A DNA stretch of 64,000 bases from Gayadomonas joobiniege G7 (GTDB lineage: Bacteria; Pseudomonadota; Gammaproteobacteria; Enterobacterales; Alteromonadaceae): assembly GCF_000300815.1 (NCBI RefSeq), contig NZ_AMRX01000006.1, positions 682,001 through 746,000 of the forward strand, read 5' to 3'. Below, one piece after another: positions 29,329 through 38,597 of the stretch. The notes under the pieces are model-generated. The model had not been told where the DNA came from. It searched no databases and saw only the letters and a list, made by a program, of their open reading frames with translations. Position 1 is the stretch's first letter. Every line of letters begins with the position of its first letter. Both the position numbers and the translations under genes were made by a program.

Positions 29329-30273
29329 TTACTTTGATTTTGGCATTGAGTGATTAAGCATAAGCTGCGCTTCTGACAGCTCTAATGCATCAAAACCTGC
29401 TTCAGGCACTTGTAAACCAGCAACCCAAGCGACACTATTTATCATTTGTTTACGGATACTTTTGTTGGTCCAAAAATTGGCATGAATATGCCCCATAGTA
29501 GTGGCAACGCTCTTACCGCCATCGTCACGTTCAAAGCTCCAAAAAATGGTTCGCTCTAGTTCATTTTTAAAGCCATTAACCGCTTGGCTATCCCTTTCAT
29601 AGCGAGACTTTTCAACATTCGTATGAAAGTTAGGGACTACTTTATAAGACTCAGCCACCACTATGGGTTTAATACCTTTAACATATTCCATCCGATAATA
29701 AATTTCATCAAAAATGGTATAGGGTTTAACCCCATTATTGACAGGGTGAGCTGGCAATTTGGCTTGGATGTGTGTCCATCTTGTCAAAGTTTTATTGTGA
29801 CTATTTCCAGCATAAAAACCCCCTATCCATTTATTAAAATACTCACCATTAAAATCAGCTTCTTTTCTGCCATTGGGTACAGTGGCGTAGTGAATAAATA
29901 CTAAACCAAGATCCTTGTTATTTTTTAACAGGGTATCAAATTCGGACATTTTATCTTTAAGTATATGTTTAGCGTCGCCATCGCTCATAATAACAATGGC
30001 ATCTGCGGCGTTAAGCTGAGCTTCACTCGGCCAAGCTGCATCCAAAAATACTTGGGTTTCAAAATTTATCTGGGTTTGCCGTTGCAATAAGTTAGCCAGC
30101 ACAGAGATGCCCGCATTATTTTCATGATGACCATAAGCATGAGTTTTTTTACCTGAGAGTAACAGGATACGTTTGCTCTCTTTTTGCACATCTGCATAAG
30201 CGGCTGTATTTATGCAACCAAGCATTACGCCAACAACGAATAACGGGATTAGTTTATAAAGTTTTTTCATCAT
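29329..30273 (-). CDS. ThuA-like domain secreted protein
   Basis: The protein has 314 residues with an N-terminal signal (LIPLFVVGVMLGCINTAAYA; a lipobox at GC is possible). The mature part has the ThuA/class-I-amidotransferase-like core: KRILLLSGKKTHAYGHHENNAG, DAIVIMSDGD, LGLVFIHYATVP and FWSFERDDGGKSVATTMGHIHANFW. ThuA relatives act on sugars (trehalose utilization) and in planctomycetes are fused to or beside the heme-binding dehydrogenase-type proteins, one of which lies 1 kb away. The precise reaction is unknown. Confidence 0.82.
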   Translation of the reverse strand: MMKKLYKLIPLFVVGVMLGCINTAAYADVQKESKRILLLSGKKTHAYGHHENNAGISVLANLLQRQTQINFETQVFLDAAWPSEAQLNAADAIVIMSDGDAKHILKDKMSEFDTLLKNNKDLGLVFIHYATVPNGRKEADFNGEYFNKWIGGFYAGNSHNKTLTRWTHIQAKLPAHPVNNGVKPYTIFDEIYYRMEYVKGIKPIVVAESYKVVPNFHTNVEKSRYERDSQAVNGFKNELERTIFWSFERDDGGKSVATTMGHIHANFWTNKSIRKQMINSVAWVAGLQVPEAGFDALELSEAQLMLNHSMPKSK

Positions 30274-30553
30274 TACTCCAAATTGGCAGACGATTTCGCC
30301 TCAATTTTCTATGTTTCGAATCTAAATGCCCTCATACAGCATAAATATCAGCAAAGCTCTGAGGGGTTAAAAGGGTTTGAATATTTCCAAAACCAATTTA
30401 CTTGGTTCCACAAATAAGATAGTGCCAGATCTCGGGTGCTAAAACTTGCACAAAAACTCACATTTTGTTACAAAAGCGACAATATAATGTGTCACTATTA
30501 CTATTTTCAGGTATAAGGTTTTGCCCTAGCATTCACAAGAGATACCTCACTCA
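30274..30553. promoter_or_regulatory. Divergent region between the ThuA-like and AraC genes
   Basis: 280 nt separate two divergent starts and should carry both promoters. I see no clear -35/-10 pair or operator repeat. Confidence 0.3.
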
Positions 30554-31336
30554 ATGTTATCTAACAAAAACAAATTGTCGTTTGAACATCTTCAAAAACA
30601 ACAACAAGACTTTATTAAAGAAATCTCTTTGCAGCCACATTTTTTAGACTTTGTGAACAGTGTGGATAACATCTCTATTTTTTTCAAAAATAGGCATGGA
30701 CAAATCGTTTTTGGCAATCGATTTTTATTAAATTCCTTAGGCATTGAGCACCATGCTGACTTGCTTAAATTTCAGGATGAAGACTTTTTTCCTGAGTATC
30801 TTGCAAAAAAGTTTAAACAAGACGACAGCGAAGTTATAAACACCTGTGAACCGAAAAAGTTTATTGTTGAATTATTCAAAAACGAGCAAGGTATTTTAGG
30901 CTGGTTTGTGACTCATAAATACCCAGTGTTAGATACTAAACAAAATGTCATTGGTGTTATGGGTAGCATTCAAGAATATAAGGCGATTAACCCGGGTGCC
31001 TATCAAACCAAAGGCGCTATATTTGATTCATCCCAGTACATTCAAGAACACTTTCGCGATAACCTCTCAATAAACGACTTGGCAGACATGGCTAATATGC
31101 CAATTCGGCGTTATCAAAGACACTTTAAACAAATATTTAATATAAGCCCGCAAGAATACATCATCCGGCATAGGCTTCACTGCGCTTGCGAATTGTTAAA
31201 GCACTCAACAACACCGATTTCAACTATCGCGGTAGAATCTGGGTTTTATGACCAAAGTTCCTTTACGCGACAGTTTAAAAAATACCTTTATACCACGCCG
31301 TTTAAATATCGAAAGAACTTATCTTTACCCATTTAA
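30554..31336 (+). CDS. PAS-AraC transcriptional regulator
   Basis: The protein has 260 residues. Residues about 30-140 form a PAS-like sensor (ISIFFKNRHGQIVFGNRFLL, VTHKYPVLDTKQNVIGVMGSIQ). Residues about 160-255 are an AraC-type double helix-turn-helix: NLSINDLADMANMPIRRYQRHFKQ, then ISTIAVESGFYDQSSFTRQFKKY and TTPFKYRK. It sits between the divergent ThuA-like gene and the convergent heme-lipoprotein gene and probably controls one or both. The signal is unknown. Confidence 0.88.
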   Translation: MLSNKNKLSFEHLQKQQQDFIKEISLQPHFLDFVNSVDNISIFFKNRHGQIVFGNRFLLNSLGIEHHADLLKFQDEDFFPEYLAKKFKQDDSEVINTCEPKKFIVELFKNEQGILGWFVTHKYPVLDTKQNVIGVMGSIQEYKAINPGAYQTKGAIFDSSQYIQEHFRDNLSINDLADMANMPIRRYQRHFKQIFNISPQEYIIRHRLHCACELLKHSTTPISTIAVESGFYDQSSFTRQFKKYLYTTPFKYRKNLSLPI

Positions 31337-31350
31337 CGGCGTTTGCATCG

Positions 31351-34300
31351 CTATTTTAAGCTTCTAATATAGGCTAATAAGTCTTCTATTTGCGAATCAC
31401 CTAAATAGTCGATCAAACCTTTAGGCATCACCGAACGACCTTTTACAAAATACTGTTGTTCAATGTCAGCAACTGGTATAAAAACTTCTCCGCCCCCCAT
31501 AAACCTCAATCGAGTGCCACGTCGGTTATGCCACTGACGGTAGCCTTCAATTATACTTCCATCTTTTTTTAATATTCTATATAGGGTATAACCAGATTCA
31601 ATCGCTGCATCTGGGTTGACAATAGCAGTCAGTAAACCTTCATTATCGCGGTGCCCAGAGCCATCCAGAGCTGGCGCAAAACCGGCACCTTCACTGCCCA
31701 CAATATGACAAGACAAACATAAACCCGTAAAGAGAGCTTTTCCGTTTTGAGGGTTACCTCCTCGCTTTTCGGCCAAAGCAACTAAATGTTCAATTCTCGC
31801 CTGCATGCCTTCGCGCTCTTCTTTTTCCAGCTTTGTCATAACAGCAGCCAACTCAGCAGAGCGAGCGTCGTCAGGCTGGAATTGAGTAATAAATTGCGCG
31901 CTATGAGCATCAAAATTTTGGTAGTTAAGCACACCTTTTTCCAATAAGTTAAGCAGTACCCTTGCCCCGTGCTTATTGCCTCTAAAACTACTGACCACAG
32001 CACGCTTTTCTGTATTATTCATATGCGGAACTTTCGCGGTTAACCAAGTTTGAACAAACTTTGTATCAGAATTAATAAGCTGTTTTAAAGTGTGAATTCT
32101 TAATCCCAAAGACAAGTCATCACGCTCTAATAAACTAACTAACTGAGGCTTTACAGCCTGCGTGTCGTCAGCTAATAAACTAACCACGGCTCTTAGCAAG
32201 CTTTCATCCGCGTGCTGATAATGAATGATTTGAGCAACCTCCTCTGCTACACCATTTACCGAAAATTTATTAGCCACATCAACAGCCAATGCTAAAGTAG
32301 CTTTATCTTCTGATTTTAATAGCTCAACTAACGCTGGGCGCAATAGCTCTGACATCTTTGGTGATTGTATTTTGGTGTAATTTTGCTGAGCAAACTTCAC
32401 TAGCTTTTGCGCATTATCAGTATTATTAAAGCTAGGCCGTATTAAATTCGCAATCGCTGAATTATTTCCGAGCATAGACCCTATGATGATAAAGTTAGCA
32501 TTGTCTAAATATTCATCACCCAATTTTGGCCACAGCGCTAAAAACCACTTTTCTCTAACAGACGCGTCGTCAAACGCTTGGGTAGCCCACAACAGGTTGT
32601 TTGCTGGCTGATTGTTGGCTTGCTCACTCGTTAAATACTCGGCCAACTGATCCTGATATTCTTCTAATGCCATGCGCGCCAAAAATCGTTCAAATTTACG
32701 TTCATAAGCGCCGCCTAAAGTTTCCCCCGGAATGTCGTCTTTACTAAAATAAACGAGCAAATCAATAGTGTCTTTGTTTGCTTGTCCAACTTCTCGTAAG
32801 GTCCGTAAAAGCTGAGATCTTACCATCACATTGTTGTCGTCACGCAATGGCGTAAGATGCTTAGCTACTTGCGCTGGGCTAATGGCAAAACTGGCCAAAG
32901 CGCGAACCGCTTCACGACGAAGTTCGTCATCGCTGGATGCCAGAAGATTGGACATCAGGGTTTCGTCATAATGAGCAATGCCCTCTAAAGACCACAAGGC
33001 ATGAATACGCGTTGTTATATCTAGGCTTGTGTCTGCAATCATTGTTTTTAAAGGGCCAGCAAGTTCAGTCGCATTGCGATCAACAATTTGATGCCATGCG
33101 GCACGCTTTTGCCAGATAGATGGAGCCAATAAGTGACCGGGTAAATCTTTGTTGGCTGCAAGATATAAATTTGGAACCTCTGGTTCAGGCTGGCTGTCGT
33201 GACAGACACGCCAAATACGGCCATGCGAGCGATCGCGATCTGGGTGGTCACGCTCTACCTCGTTATGAGAAATAATTTTGTTATACCAGTCAACCACATA
33301 CAAGCACCCGTCCGGACCAAATTCCATATTTACAGGACGAAATCTAGGATCTTTTGATGTTAAAAAATCGGGAAGATGCTCTCCAACGATAGTACCATCT
33401 GGGTTTCGGTATACCTTCACTGCGTTAATTTTGCTTGTAATAGGGTTAGCTAAAAAGGCAATGTCTTTCCATTTTTTAGGAAAAGAGCCCGCTAGATCAT
33501 CGGCAAATGCCAGCCCTGATATCCCTGTTCCGCCGACCCTAAATTTATGCGGCGCTGGCAACCAAGGTTGATAAGGACGTATGCGTTCATTGCCAATGCC
33601 TTTATACCCTGTGCCGACTTCCATTGGCACCACAGACCAGCCCATATCATTGGCTTCGGTTCCATACCATTGACCATTGCCACGTAGTTGAAAGCCCCAA
33701 ATATTCTGTAAGCCAGAGCCGGCCAATTCAATGCGACGAGCATCTAAAGACATGCGGACTATTTTACTATAATTTACATCCAATTCAGCGTCGCTTACTT
33801 TAGATTTGACCCTTCCACTGTTTAACGCGCCTTGGCTAAAGTGCACCCAGCCGCCCGGGGCACGCACTAAGGTATGCGGCAAAGTATGAGAATCAGTAAT
33901 ACCAAAACCAGTTAACAGAGTTTCGCGACGATCAGATTTACCATCTCCATCGGTATCATCTAAAAAAAACATCTCTGAACCTTGAGCCACAATAGCACCT
34001 GATTTGTACGGCAGAATCGATTGTGGCATCGCCAAACCTTCTGCCCAAACCGTCGGTTTAGAGGGTTTGTCTGCGTACGGATCAGAAATAACTAAAATTT
34101 TATCATCACCAGGTGTGACACCTTGGTAATAATCAAGAATGGTTTTATATCGCCCGCCAGCTTGTTTTGACGGGTCGCGCATAATCTCTAAGACTTCAAC
34201 AAAAGAGACGTCGTCACCAACGGCATCCATAGGATACATGCTCGCGGTCTGCACCCAGAGCCGCCCTGCGTCATCAAAGGCTATATCGATTGGATTGATC

Positions 34301-34524
34301 ACCCCGCCTTCTTCGCTCGCGACTAAATCGACTCGAAAGCCTTCTGGCACGGTAAAACCTGCGAGCTGCTGTTGTGGACTATAAGCGTAATCAAGATCGG
34401 TAGCCGGCGAACCGGTTAGCTGCGAAGACTTATCAATGCTCTTTGTGGTTTTAGTCGTATCAGCTGGTGAACAGGCACTGATGAAAGTTGCGGATATAAT
34501 TGCGGTAATACTTTTTTTTATCAT
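31351..34524 (-). CDS. PVC-type 'membrane-bound dehydrogenase' lipoprotein with HEAT-like repeats and c-type heme domain
   Basis: The start is placed at ATG 34524 (GGAG upstream; MIKKSITAIISATFISAC gives a lipobox), 1057 residues. Residues about 50-440 match the beta-propeller-like domain of planctomycete proteins: GFRVDLVASEEGG, NPIDIAFDDAGRLWVQT, VNMEFGPDGCLYVVDWYNKIISHNE and DRDRSHGRIWRV. A middle part (about 450-900) has HEAT-like helical repeats. The C-terminus is the 'putative heme-binding domain', with CLSCH at 936-940 and a possible axial Met in SVMPKG. It is an outer-membrane or periplasmic redox lipoprotein. A sugar dehydrogenase role is a family-based guess. Confidence 0.85.
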   Translation of the reverse strand: MIKKSITAIISATFISACSPADTTKTTKSIDKSSQLTGSPATDLDYAYSPQQQLAGFTVPEGFRVDLVASEEGGVINPIDIAFDDAGRLWVQTASMYPMDAVGDDVSFVEVLEIMRDPSKQAGGRYKTILDYYQGVTPGDDKILVISDPYADKPSKPTVWAEGLAMPQSILPYKSGAIVAQGSEMFFLDDTDGDGKSDRRETLLTGFGITDSHTLPHTLVRAPGGWVHFSQGALNSGRVKSKVSDAELDVNYSKIVRMSLDARRIELAGSGLQNIWGFQLRGNGQWYGTEANDMGWSVVPMEVGTGYKGIGNERIRPYQPWLPAPHKFRVGGTGISGLAFADDLAGSFPKKWKDIAFLANPITSKINAVKVYRNPDGTIVGEHLPDFLTSKDPRFRPVNMEFGPDGCLYVVDWYNKIISHNEVERDHPDRDRSHGRIWRVCHDSQPEPEVPNLYLAANKDLPGHLLAPSIWQKRAAWHQIVDRNATELAGPLKTMIADTSLDITTRIHALWSLEGIAHYDETLMSNLLASSDDELRREAVRALASFAISPAQVAKHLTPLRDDNNVMVRSQLLRTLREVGQANKDTIDLLVYFSKDDIPGETLGGAYERKFERFLARMALEEYQDQLAEYLTSEQANNQPANNLLWATQAFDDASVREKWFLALWPKLGDEYLDNANFIIIGSMLGNNSAIANLIRPSFNNTDNAQKLVKFAQQNYTKIQSPKMSELLRPALVELLKSEDKATLALAVDVANKFSVNGVAEEVAQIIHYQHADESLLRAVVSLLADDTQAVKPQLVSLLERDDLSLGLRIHTLKQLINSDTKFVQTWLTAKVPHMNNTEKRAVVSSFRGNKHGARVLLNLLEKGVLNYQNFDAHSAQFITQFQPDDARSAELAAVMTKLEKEEREGMQARIEHLVALAEKRGGNPQNGKALFTGLCLSCHIVGSEGAGFAPALDGSGHRDNEGLLTAIVNPDAAIESGYTLYRILKKDGSIIEGYRQWHNRRGTRLRFMGGGEVFIPVADIEQQYFVKGRSVMPKGLIDYLGDSQIEDLLAYIRSLK

Positions 34525-34774
34525 TATGCTCTCCAAACCACCCATCAGACTCATCCTAAACCTACAGGTGGCTTGCAATAACTAAGACAAGAGATGGATG
34601 AAGATGGTTATTTTTACTTATTTATCGGACATAATTTCACATTCTGCACCCTGCTTATAGCATGTCCTGCTATTTCTTATGACAAATGCGACAGCAAAAC
34701 CCATAATAGAAACTTAAATAAGTCGAAAAATAACCCATAGCGATTGGCAAGCTCAGCCCACTAGTTGCCCTGCT

Positions 34775-35045
34775 CTATTGATCTTCACTTGACAGCATCA
34801 CCATCCAACTGATACCAAATTTATCTTTTACTTGGCCGTAAAGTGGAGATCAAAAAGTTGCTGTTAGCTAGCTTAAACTGAGCATGCATAACTTTATCCG
34901 CAAAATTATCTGGTAACATGCCATCTGGTGCTGATTCTGGCGCTTGGTTAAATCGCATTAAACAAGTTATTTCTGCGCCTAAATGAAGTTTGTAGTACTC
35001 ATGACCATAAAAAATATATAGGTGTTTGAAGTGGTATTTTGCATG
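34775..35045 (-). pseudogene. PhnB-like VOC protein, degraded
   Basis: The start MQNTTSNTYIFF is readable from ATG 35045 in one frame. The frame then shifts, and YYKLHLGAEITCLMRFNQAPE followed by FADKVMHAQFKLANSNFLIS continues the PhnB/VOC family. About 40-50 residues of the usual middle are missing. The C-terminal VKDKFGISWMVMLSSED follows in another frame and ends at TAG 34775. PhnB-like VOC genes often travel with YCII and ECF42 sigma genes, whose remains lie directly upstream. Confidence 0.65.
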
Positions 35046-35047
35046 GT

Positions 35048-35222
35048 TATTTTTGTTTGAGTGCTGTCTCTTTTTCGGCAGTTTCGCCGTCGGGGTCCGC
35101 AACTTTACAGTCGCTGACATCATAGAAAGTACGTATCTCGATTTCAGATGTTTCTTGCATCGGATTAGGGCATTTGTTTACCCACTCTATGGCTTGTTCC
35201 ATAGAGGTTCGTTGTTTATCAA
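35048..35222 (-). pseudogene. YCII-related (DGPF) protein, C-terminal fragment
   Basis: The minus-strand frame ending at TAA 35048 reads SMEQAIEWVNKCPNP, then EIEIRTFYDVSDC, and ends KETALKQK. This is the typical C-terminus of YCII/DGPF proteins (AxEWxxxCPNP...EIEIRPxxE). The N-terminal half is gone; the frame runs into the sigma-factor fragment, overlapping it out of phase. Confidence 0.6.
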
Positions 35223-35513
35223 TACTTGATATAACGCAATAATTTGGTCCCCGTCTATTTGTGCTGAATTGACTGATTGCGTCTGCACGGCCGAAAAGGC
35301 TGCTTGACTTGTATAAAAAATAAATTGTTTGCTATTTAAAGATTCTTGAACAAGTTTAATCCCTTCGTCAATTAGGGGTTGTTTACACAATGATCGGTTT
35401 TGTTCTTCTAATAAAATAATATCTCCATCATCATCGACTCGAGCTTCACTGCGCGATTCATGTAATAGCATTAAAGCTAAAAGTCCCGTGACTTCGCCAT
35501 CCTTTATTAACCC
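35187..35513 (-). pseudogene. ECF42-type sigma factor, internal/C-terminal fragment
   Basis: The frame reads GEVTGLLALMLLHESRSEARVD, then DGDIILLEEQNRSL and AQIDGDQIIALYQVL. This is the C-terminal extension (DUF6596) of ECF42-group sigma factors. The sigma-2 and sigma-4 domains are absent, and the fragment ends after 16 codons of out-of-family sequence where it meets the YCII fragment. It cannot act as a sigma factor. Confidence 0.65.
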
Positions 35514-35672
35514 TATACCCCGCAAGAAAAGCTATATATGTTTATCACTTTTTTCATATCGTACATCATCTGTTTGATGTACCAAGCGTAAGCTAAAAAT
35601 GGGTATTTTTAGTTTCCAGCTGTTTTAGTTTAAAACTTCACTTTAATGAACCCCCCAGATTGTCTGTTACAT

Positions 35673-36371
35673 TTAATTTTTATTATAAAGGGCTATTAAT
35701 TGACGCTTTAACTCACGAAACGCCTGCCTTAACTTCTGTTTATCAGGGTGTTTGTCAAAATCCTTAGAAAGGTCAGCGGCAAGTTGCTGCTTTTTGAAAT
35801 GAAGCTCATTACTTACGTCAGTGATCCTTTTACTGTCGTTTGCTACTTTTAGCGCGACAAAAGAAAGGTACTCGTATTGAAAATAAATGTTATCTAACCG
35901 CTCTAATATCTCTTTTTCGTGAGCGTCCAACGAATTAAAAAGGCAGATACTTTCTAATTTTAGGCTTATTTTACCTTTTAGTTGTTTAATCTCGTCAAGC
36001 CGATCATTAATATCGGGGCCTAAACCGCTGACAGATCGTTCAAGTGATTGGTTGATAATTTCTTCAAATTGATCTAAATGTTTGACTGCTTCAAATACCA
36101 GCTCGGACTTATGCGATAAATATTTTGCTCGTTTGGAATGTTGAAAAAATAAAAATTGAAAGTTCGTCAATAATGTAAGCCCGACCCCGACCAATATCAC
36201 AGCATAAACCAAAATACTTTCAAAAGAAGAGTTTGAATTAAATCTTTCGAGGTGTCCTATTAATACCCACTCGATAAACCCCGCTGATAATAGAGTTATA
36301 GCCGGTATTGTAAGATATGATCCCAATTTATGGACTAAACTATCCAACTTCGAAAACCTTAATATTCTCAT
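35673..36371 (-). CDS. Unrecognised two-helix membrane protein with coiled coil
   Basis: The protein has 232 residues. Two hydrophobic segments (about 19-40 and 51-73; YLTIPAITLLSAGFIEWVLIG and ILVYAVILVGVGLTLLTNF) are followed by a long charged helical cytoplasmic part with coiled-coil-like heptads (LDEIKQLKGKISLKLESI, SNELHFKKQQLAADLSKD). No family recognised. It is co-directional with the next unknown gene, 246 nt upstream of it on the map, so co-transcription is uncertain. Base composition is AT-rich like its surroundings. Confidence 0.55.
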   Translation of the reverse strand: MRILRFSKLDSLVHKLGSYLTIPAITLLSAGFIEWVLIGHLERFNSNSSFESILVYAVILVGVGLTLLTNFQFLFFQHSKRAKYLSHKSELVFEAVKHLDQFEEIINQSLERSVSGLGPDINDRLDEIKQLKGKISLKLESICLFNSLDAHEKEILERLDNIYFQYEYLSFVALKVANDSKRITDVSNELHFKKQQLAADLSKDFDKHPDKQKLRQAFRELKRQLIALYNKN

Positions 36372-36617
36372 GCTACGAATTCCTTATTGTTTATAAGTCC
36401 GTTTTGGGAGCCATGCGAAGATCAATCAAAAAAGAGTTATATCTCAGTGCAATCAAAACTACAACCAAATACCTATTCATATGATAGTTATACAAATAAT
36501 TTTTTAATTCCTTTAATAAATCATATCACAACTAGCCAGAAGGCCAGAAATTTAATTAACGGCGGGCGTAGGCCTAGGTAAATTTTGAATCGTAAAATAT
36601 TTTAAGTAGCGTCAATA

Positions 36618-37079
36618 TTAGTTCCGCAGGCTTGCACTGGCACTATCGCCCACTGCCGACAAAATATTAATAATTGTTCGCTTGTGCGCTTCCAGTCTAT
36701 CTACCAGCACAAAGTTTATTACCGCAAAACCTCGTTCTGCGTCATGTGTGACACTTTTTAAGAGAATTTCATACTCGAAGTTCAGCTTGGTAGACAAACA
36801 AATCAAGCTGGTGGAGTTTTCAGACCTGCATAATCTAGCAAAAGAACAGAACTCCCTAACCAAGTTCAATGTTTTTAATAAACTATCCTGAAGTGGTCGC
36901 ATATCTTCCGTGTTAGGTAACAAAGGATCATTAACCTCTAGTTTTTTTAAAGTCTCTTCTAACAGCTCAATGTGGCACTTTAAAACCGTCATTAATTGTT
37001 CGGTAAGTACGTCGTTCGAGTACACCTTTTTTACAACTCGGTTAAAAGTATTACTTATAAAATTGGATAATAATTTCAT
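36618..37079 (-). CDS. Unrecognised small helical protein
   Basis: The protein has 153 residues, predicted mostly helical (LTEQLMTVLKCHIELLEETLKKLE, LLKTLNLVREFCSFARLCRSE), with no signal peptide and no membrane helix. No family recognised. It lies between the two-helix membrane protein and the ParD-like/MAP pair; a shared role with the membrane protein is only a guess. Confidence 0.5.
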   Translation of the reverse strand: MKLLSNFISNTFNRVVKKVYSNDVLTEQLMTVLKCHIELLEETLKKLEVNDPLLPNTEDMRPLQDSLLKTLNLVREFCSFARLCRSENSTSLICLSTKLNFEYEILLKSVTHDAERGFAVINFVLVDRLEAHKRTIINILSAVGDSASASLRN

Positions 37080-37396
37080 ACAGCCTTTGTAATTCCCTGG
37101 GTGGCTTATGTCTACGTTAGATTAAAGCAAGTAGCTCATGTTAGAGATTAAAACATTTAAGTTCAAGGCATATACATCTTAAGCAAGGTGCTAAAAAATG
37201 TTTAAATCTAACTAGAAACACCTGTCAAATAATATGTAATTAAGTTTGACTGAGGCTCTCACTGTCTTTTTATGAATTGCCACAGGGTAGATATATGTGC
37301 AAATGTGATTTGATCATTTATTGCACAACCCCCGAATAGAATGTAAAATACTACATATTGTATCAATTTATTTATATATTGTTATAAAATCAGTCT
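37080..37396. promoter_or_regulatory. Divergent region upstream of the ParD-like gene
   Basis: About 317 nt of AT-rich sequence. A short palindrome TACATATTGTA (37352-37362) lies 35 nt before the ParD-like start, where an autoregulatory ParD-type operator would be expected. No other feature seen. Confidence 0.3.
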
Positions 37397-37603
37397 ATGG
37401 GTATCGTAAAAATCTCTGATGAACTTCACGAAGAAGTTAGAAAAAATAGCACAGTAATGGAAAGGTCAATCAATTCGCAAGCTGAGTTTTGGATGAAAAT
37501 CGGCCGTATCGCCGAGCAAAACCCCAGCCTGACATACGAGCAGATTATTGAGCGCGAAAAAGAAAAACAAAATATCACCAGAGTGAAGTTAGACAATGAA
37601 TAA
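37397..37603 (+). CDS. ParD-like family protein
   Basis: The protein has 68 residues. MGIVKISDELHEEVRKNS is a ribbon-helix-helix start, then INSQAEFWMKIGRIAEQNPSLTYEQIIE matches the ParD-like antitoxin family (PF11903 type). It overlaps the methionine aminopeptidase gene by 8 nt, so they are expressed together. There is no ParE or other standard toxin beside it. It could be the DNA-binding regulator of its own operon. Confidence 0.75.
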   Translation: MGIVKISDELHEEVRKNSTVMERSINSQAEFWMKIGRIAEQNPSLTYEQIIEREKEKQNITRVKLDNE

Positions 37604-38375
37604 CATACGGATTAAAACAGCTGAAGAAATTGAACTAATGCGCCACTCGAGCCAATTGTTGTCAAAGGTTTTTGAACAATTAGATACCTTTATTGACATC
37701 GGTAAATCCACTCTAGAAATCAATGATTTTGTAGAGGATTATATCGTGAACCAGTTAAAAGCCAGACCGGCTAGCAAAGGCCAGTATGGTTACAAATATG
37801 TACTCAATGTTTCGATTAACGAAGTTGTCTGCCACGGTATGCCTACGCCAGCCAGAAAACTAAAAAGCGGAGATATTGTTAATATTGACATAACGCTCGA
37901 AAAAAATGGATATATAGCAGATAGTAGCAAAATGTATTGTATTGGCCAGGTTACGCCACTGGCCAAAAAGCTTGTTGCTGTCGCTTATGAAGCTATGTGG
38001 CAAGGCATAAAAGCTGTAAAACCCCGAGCTAGTCTTGGCGACATTGGCCATGCGATACAAACGTATGTCGAAAAATTTGGCTACAGCGTAGTACGAGACT
38101 ATTGTGGCCACGGGATTGGTCGCGACATGCACGAAGATCCCCAAATCCTACACTATGGTTCACCAGCCACAGGTGTCGAGCTTAAAGAAGGCATGATTTT
38201 TACTATAGAGCCTATGATCAATCAAGGAAATTATAAAACTAAAACTAAAAAGGACGGCTGGACAGTGGTCACCAGAGATAAAAAATTATCGGCTCAATGG
38301 GAGCATACAATTTTAGTGACCGCTGATGGTTTTGAAGTTTTGACGCTAAGGGATGAAGAAAGAACTTCAAAATAA
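37596..38375 (+). CDS. Type I methionine aminopeptidase (second-type paralogue)
   Basis: This enzyme removes the initiator Met from proteins. It has 259 residues, and all metal and substrate ligands can be aligned: His80 (VCHGMP), Asp98 (NIDIT), Asp109 (IADSS), His172 (CGHGIG), His179, Glu205 (FTIEPM) and Glu236 (QWEHTI). It differs from housekeeping Map in having ADSSKMY at the second Asp, and it is coupled to a ParD-like gene instead of rpsB-tsf. It is probably an accessory Map. Confidence 0.9.
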   Translation: MNNIRIKTAEEIELMRHSSQLLSKVFEQLDTFIDIGKSTLEINDFVEDYIVNQLKARPASKGQYGYKYVLNVSINEVVCHGMPTPARKLKSGDIVNIDITLEKNGYIADSSKMYCIGQVTPLAKKLVAVAYEAMWQGIKAVKPRASLGDIGHAIQTYVEKFGYSVVRDYCGHGIGRDMHEDPQILHYGSPATGVELKEGMIFTIEPMINQGNYKTKTKKDGWTVVTRDKKLSAQWEHTILVTADGFEVLTLRDEERTSK

Positions 38376-38597
38376 ATAAAACACTGGCTCAAACATAGTA
38401 AGACTGATTTTGATAGTTTAGTGAACATATTTTTTCCTTCAGTGAAAGTAAACGGATTTACAGCTAATTTGCTAAATGCTAACCGAACAATTTAAGTAAA
38501 AAAATATTATATATAAATTATCATTTCGTATATTGAGTAAACCACATCTGTTATATAAACTACCCATGGAATAACAAAATAAAAACATTAAGGAAAC

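Noticed and set aside
34821-35123. 100-codon frame taken as one gene
   Set aside because: Only its middle matches PhnB/VOC; its ends are random sequence from a damaged gene in several frames.
36387-36581. 64-codon plus-strand frame
   Set aside because: No ribosome site, no family and low-complexity composition.
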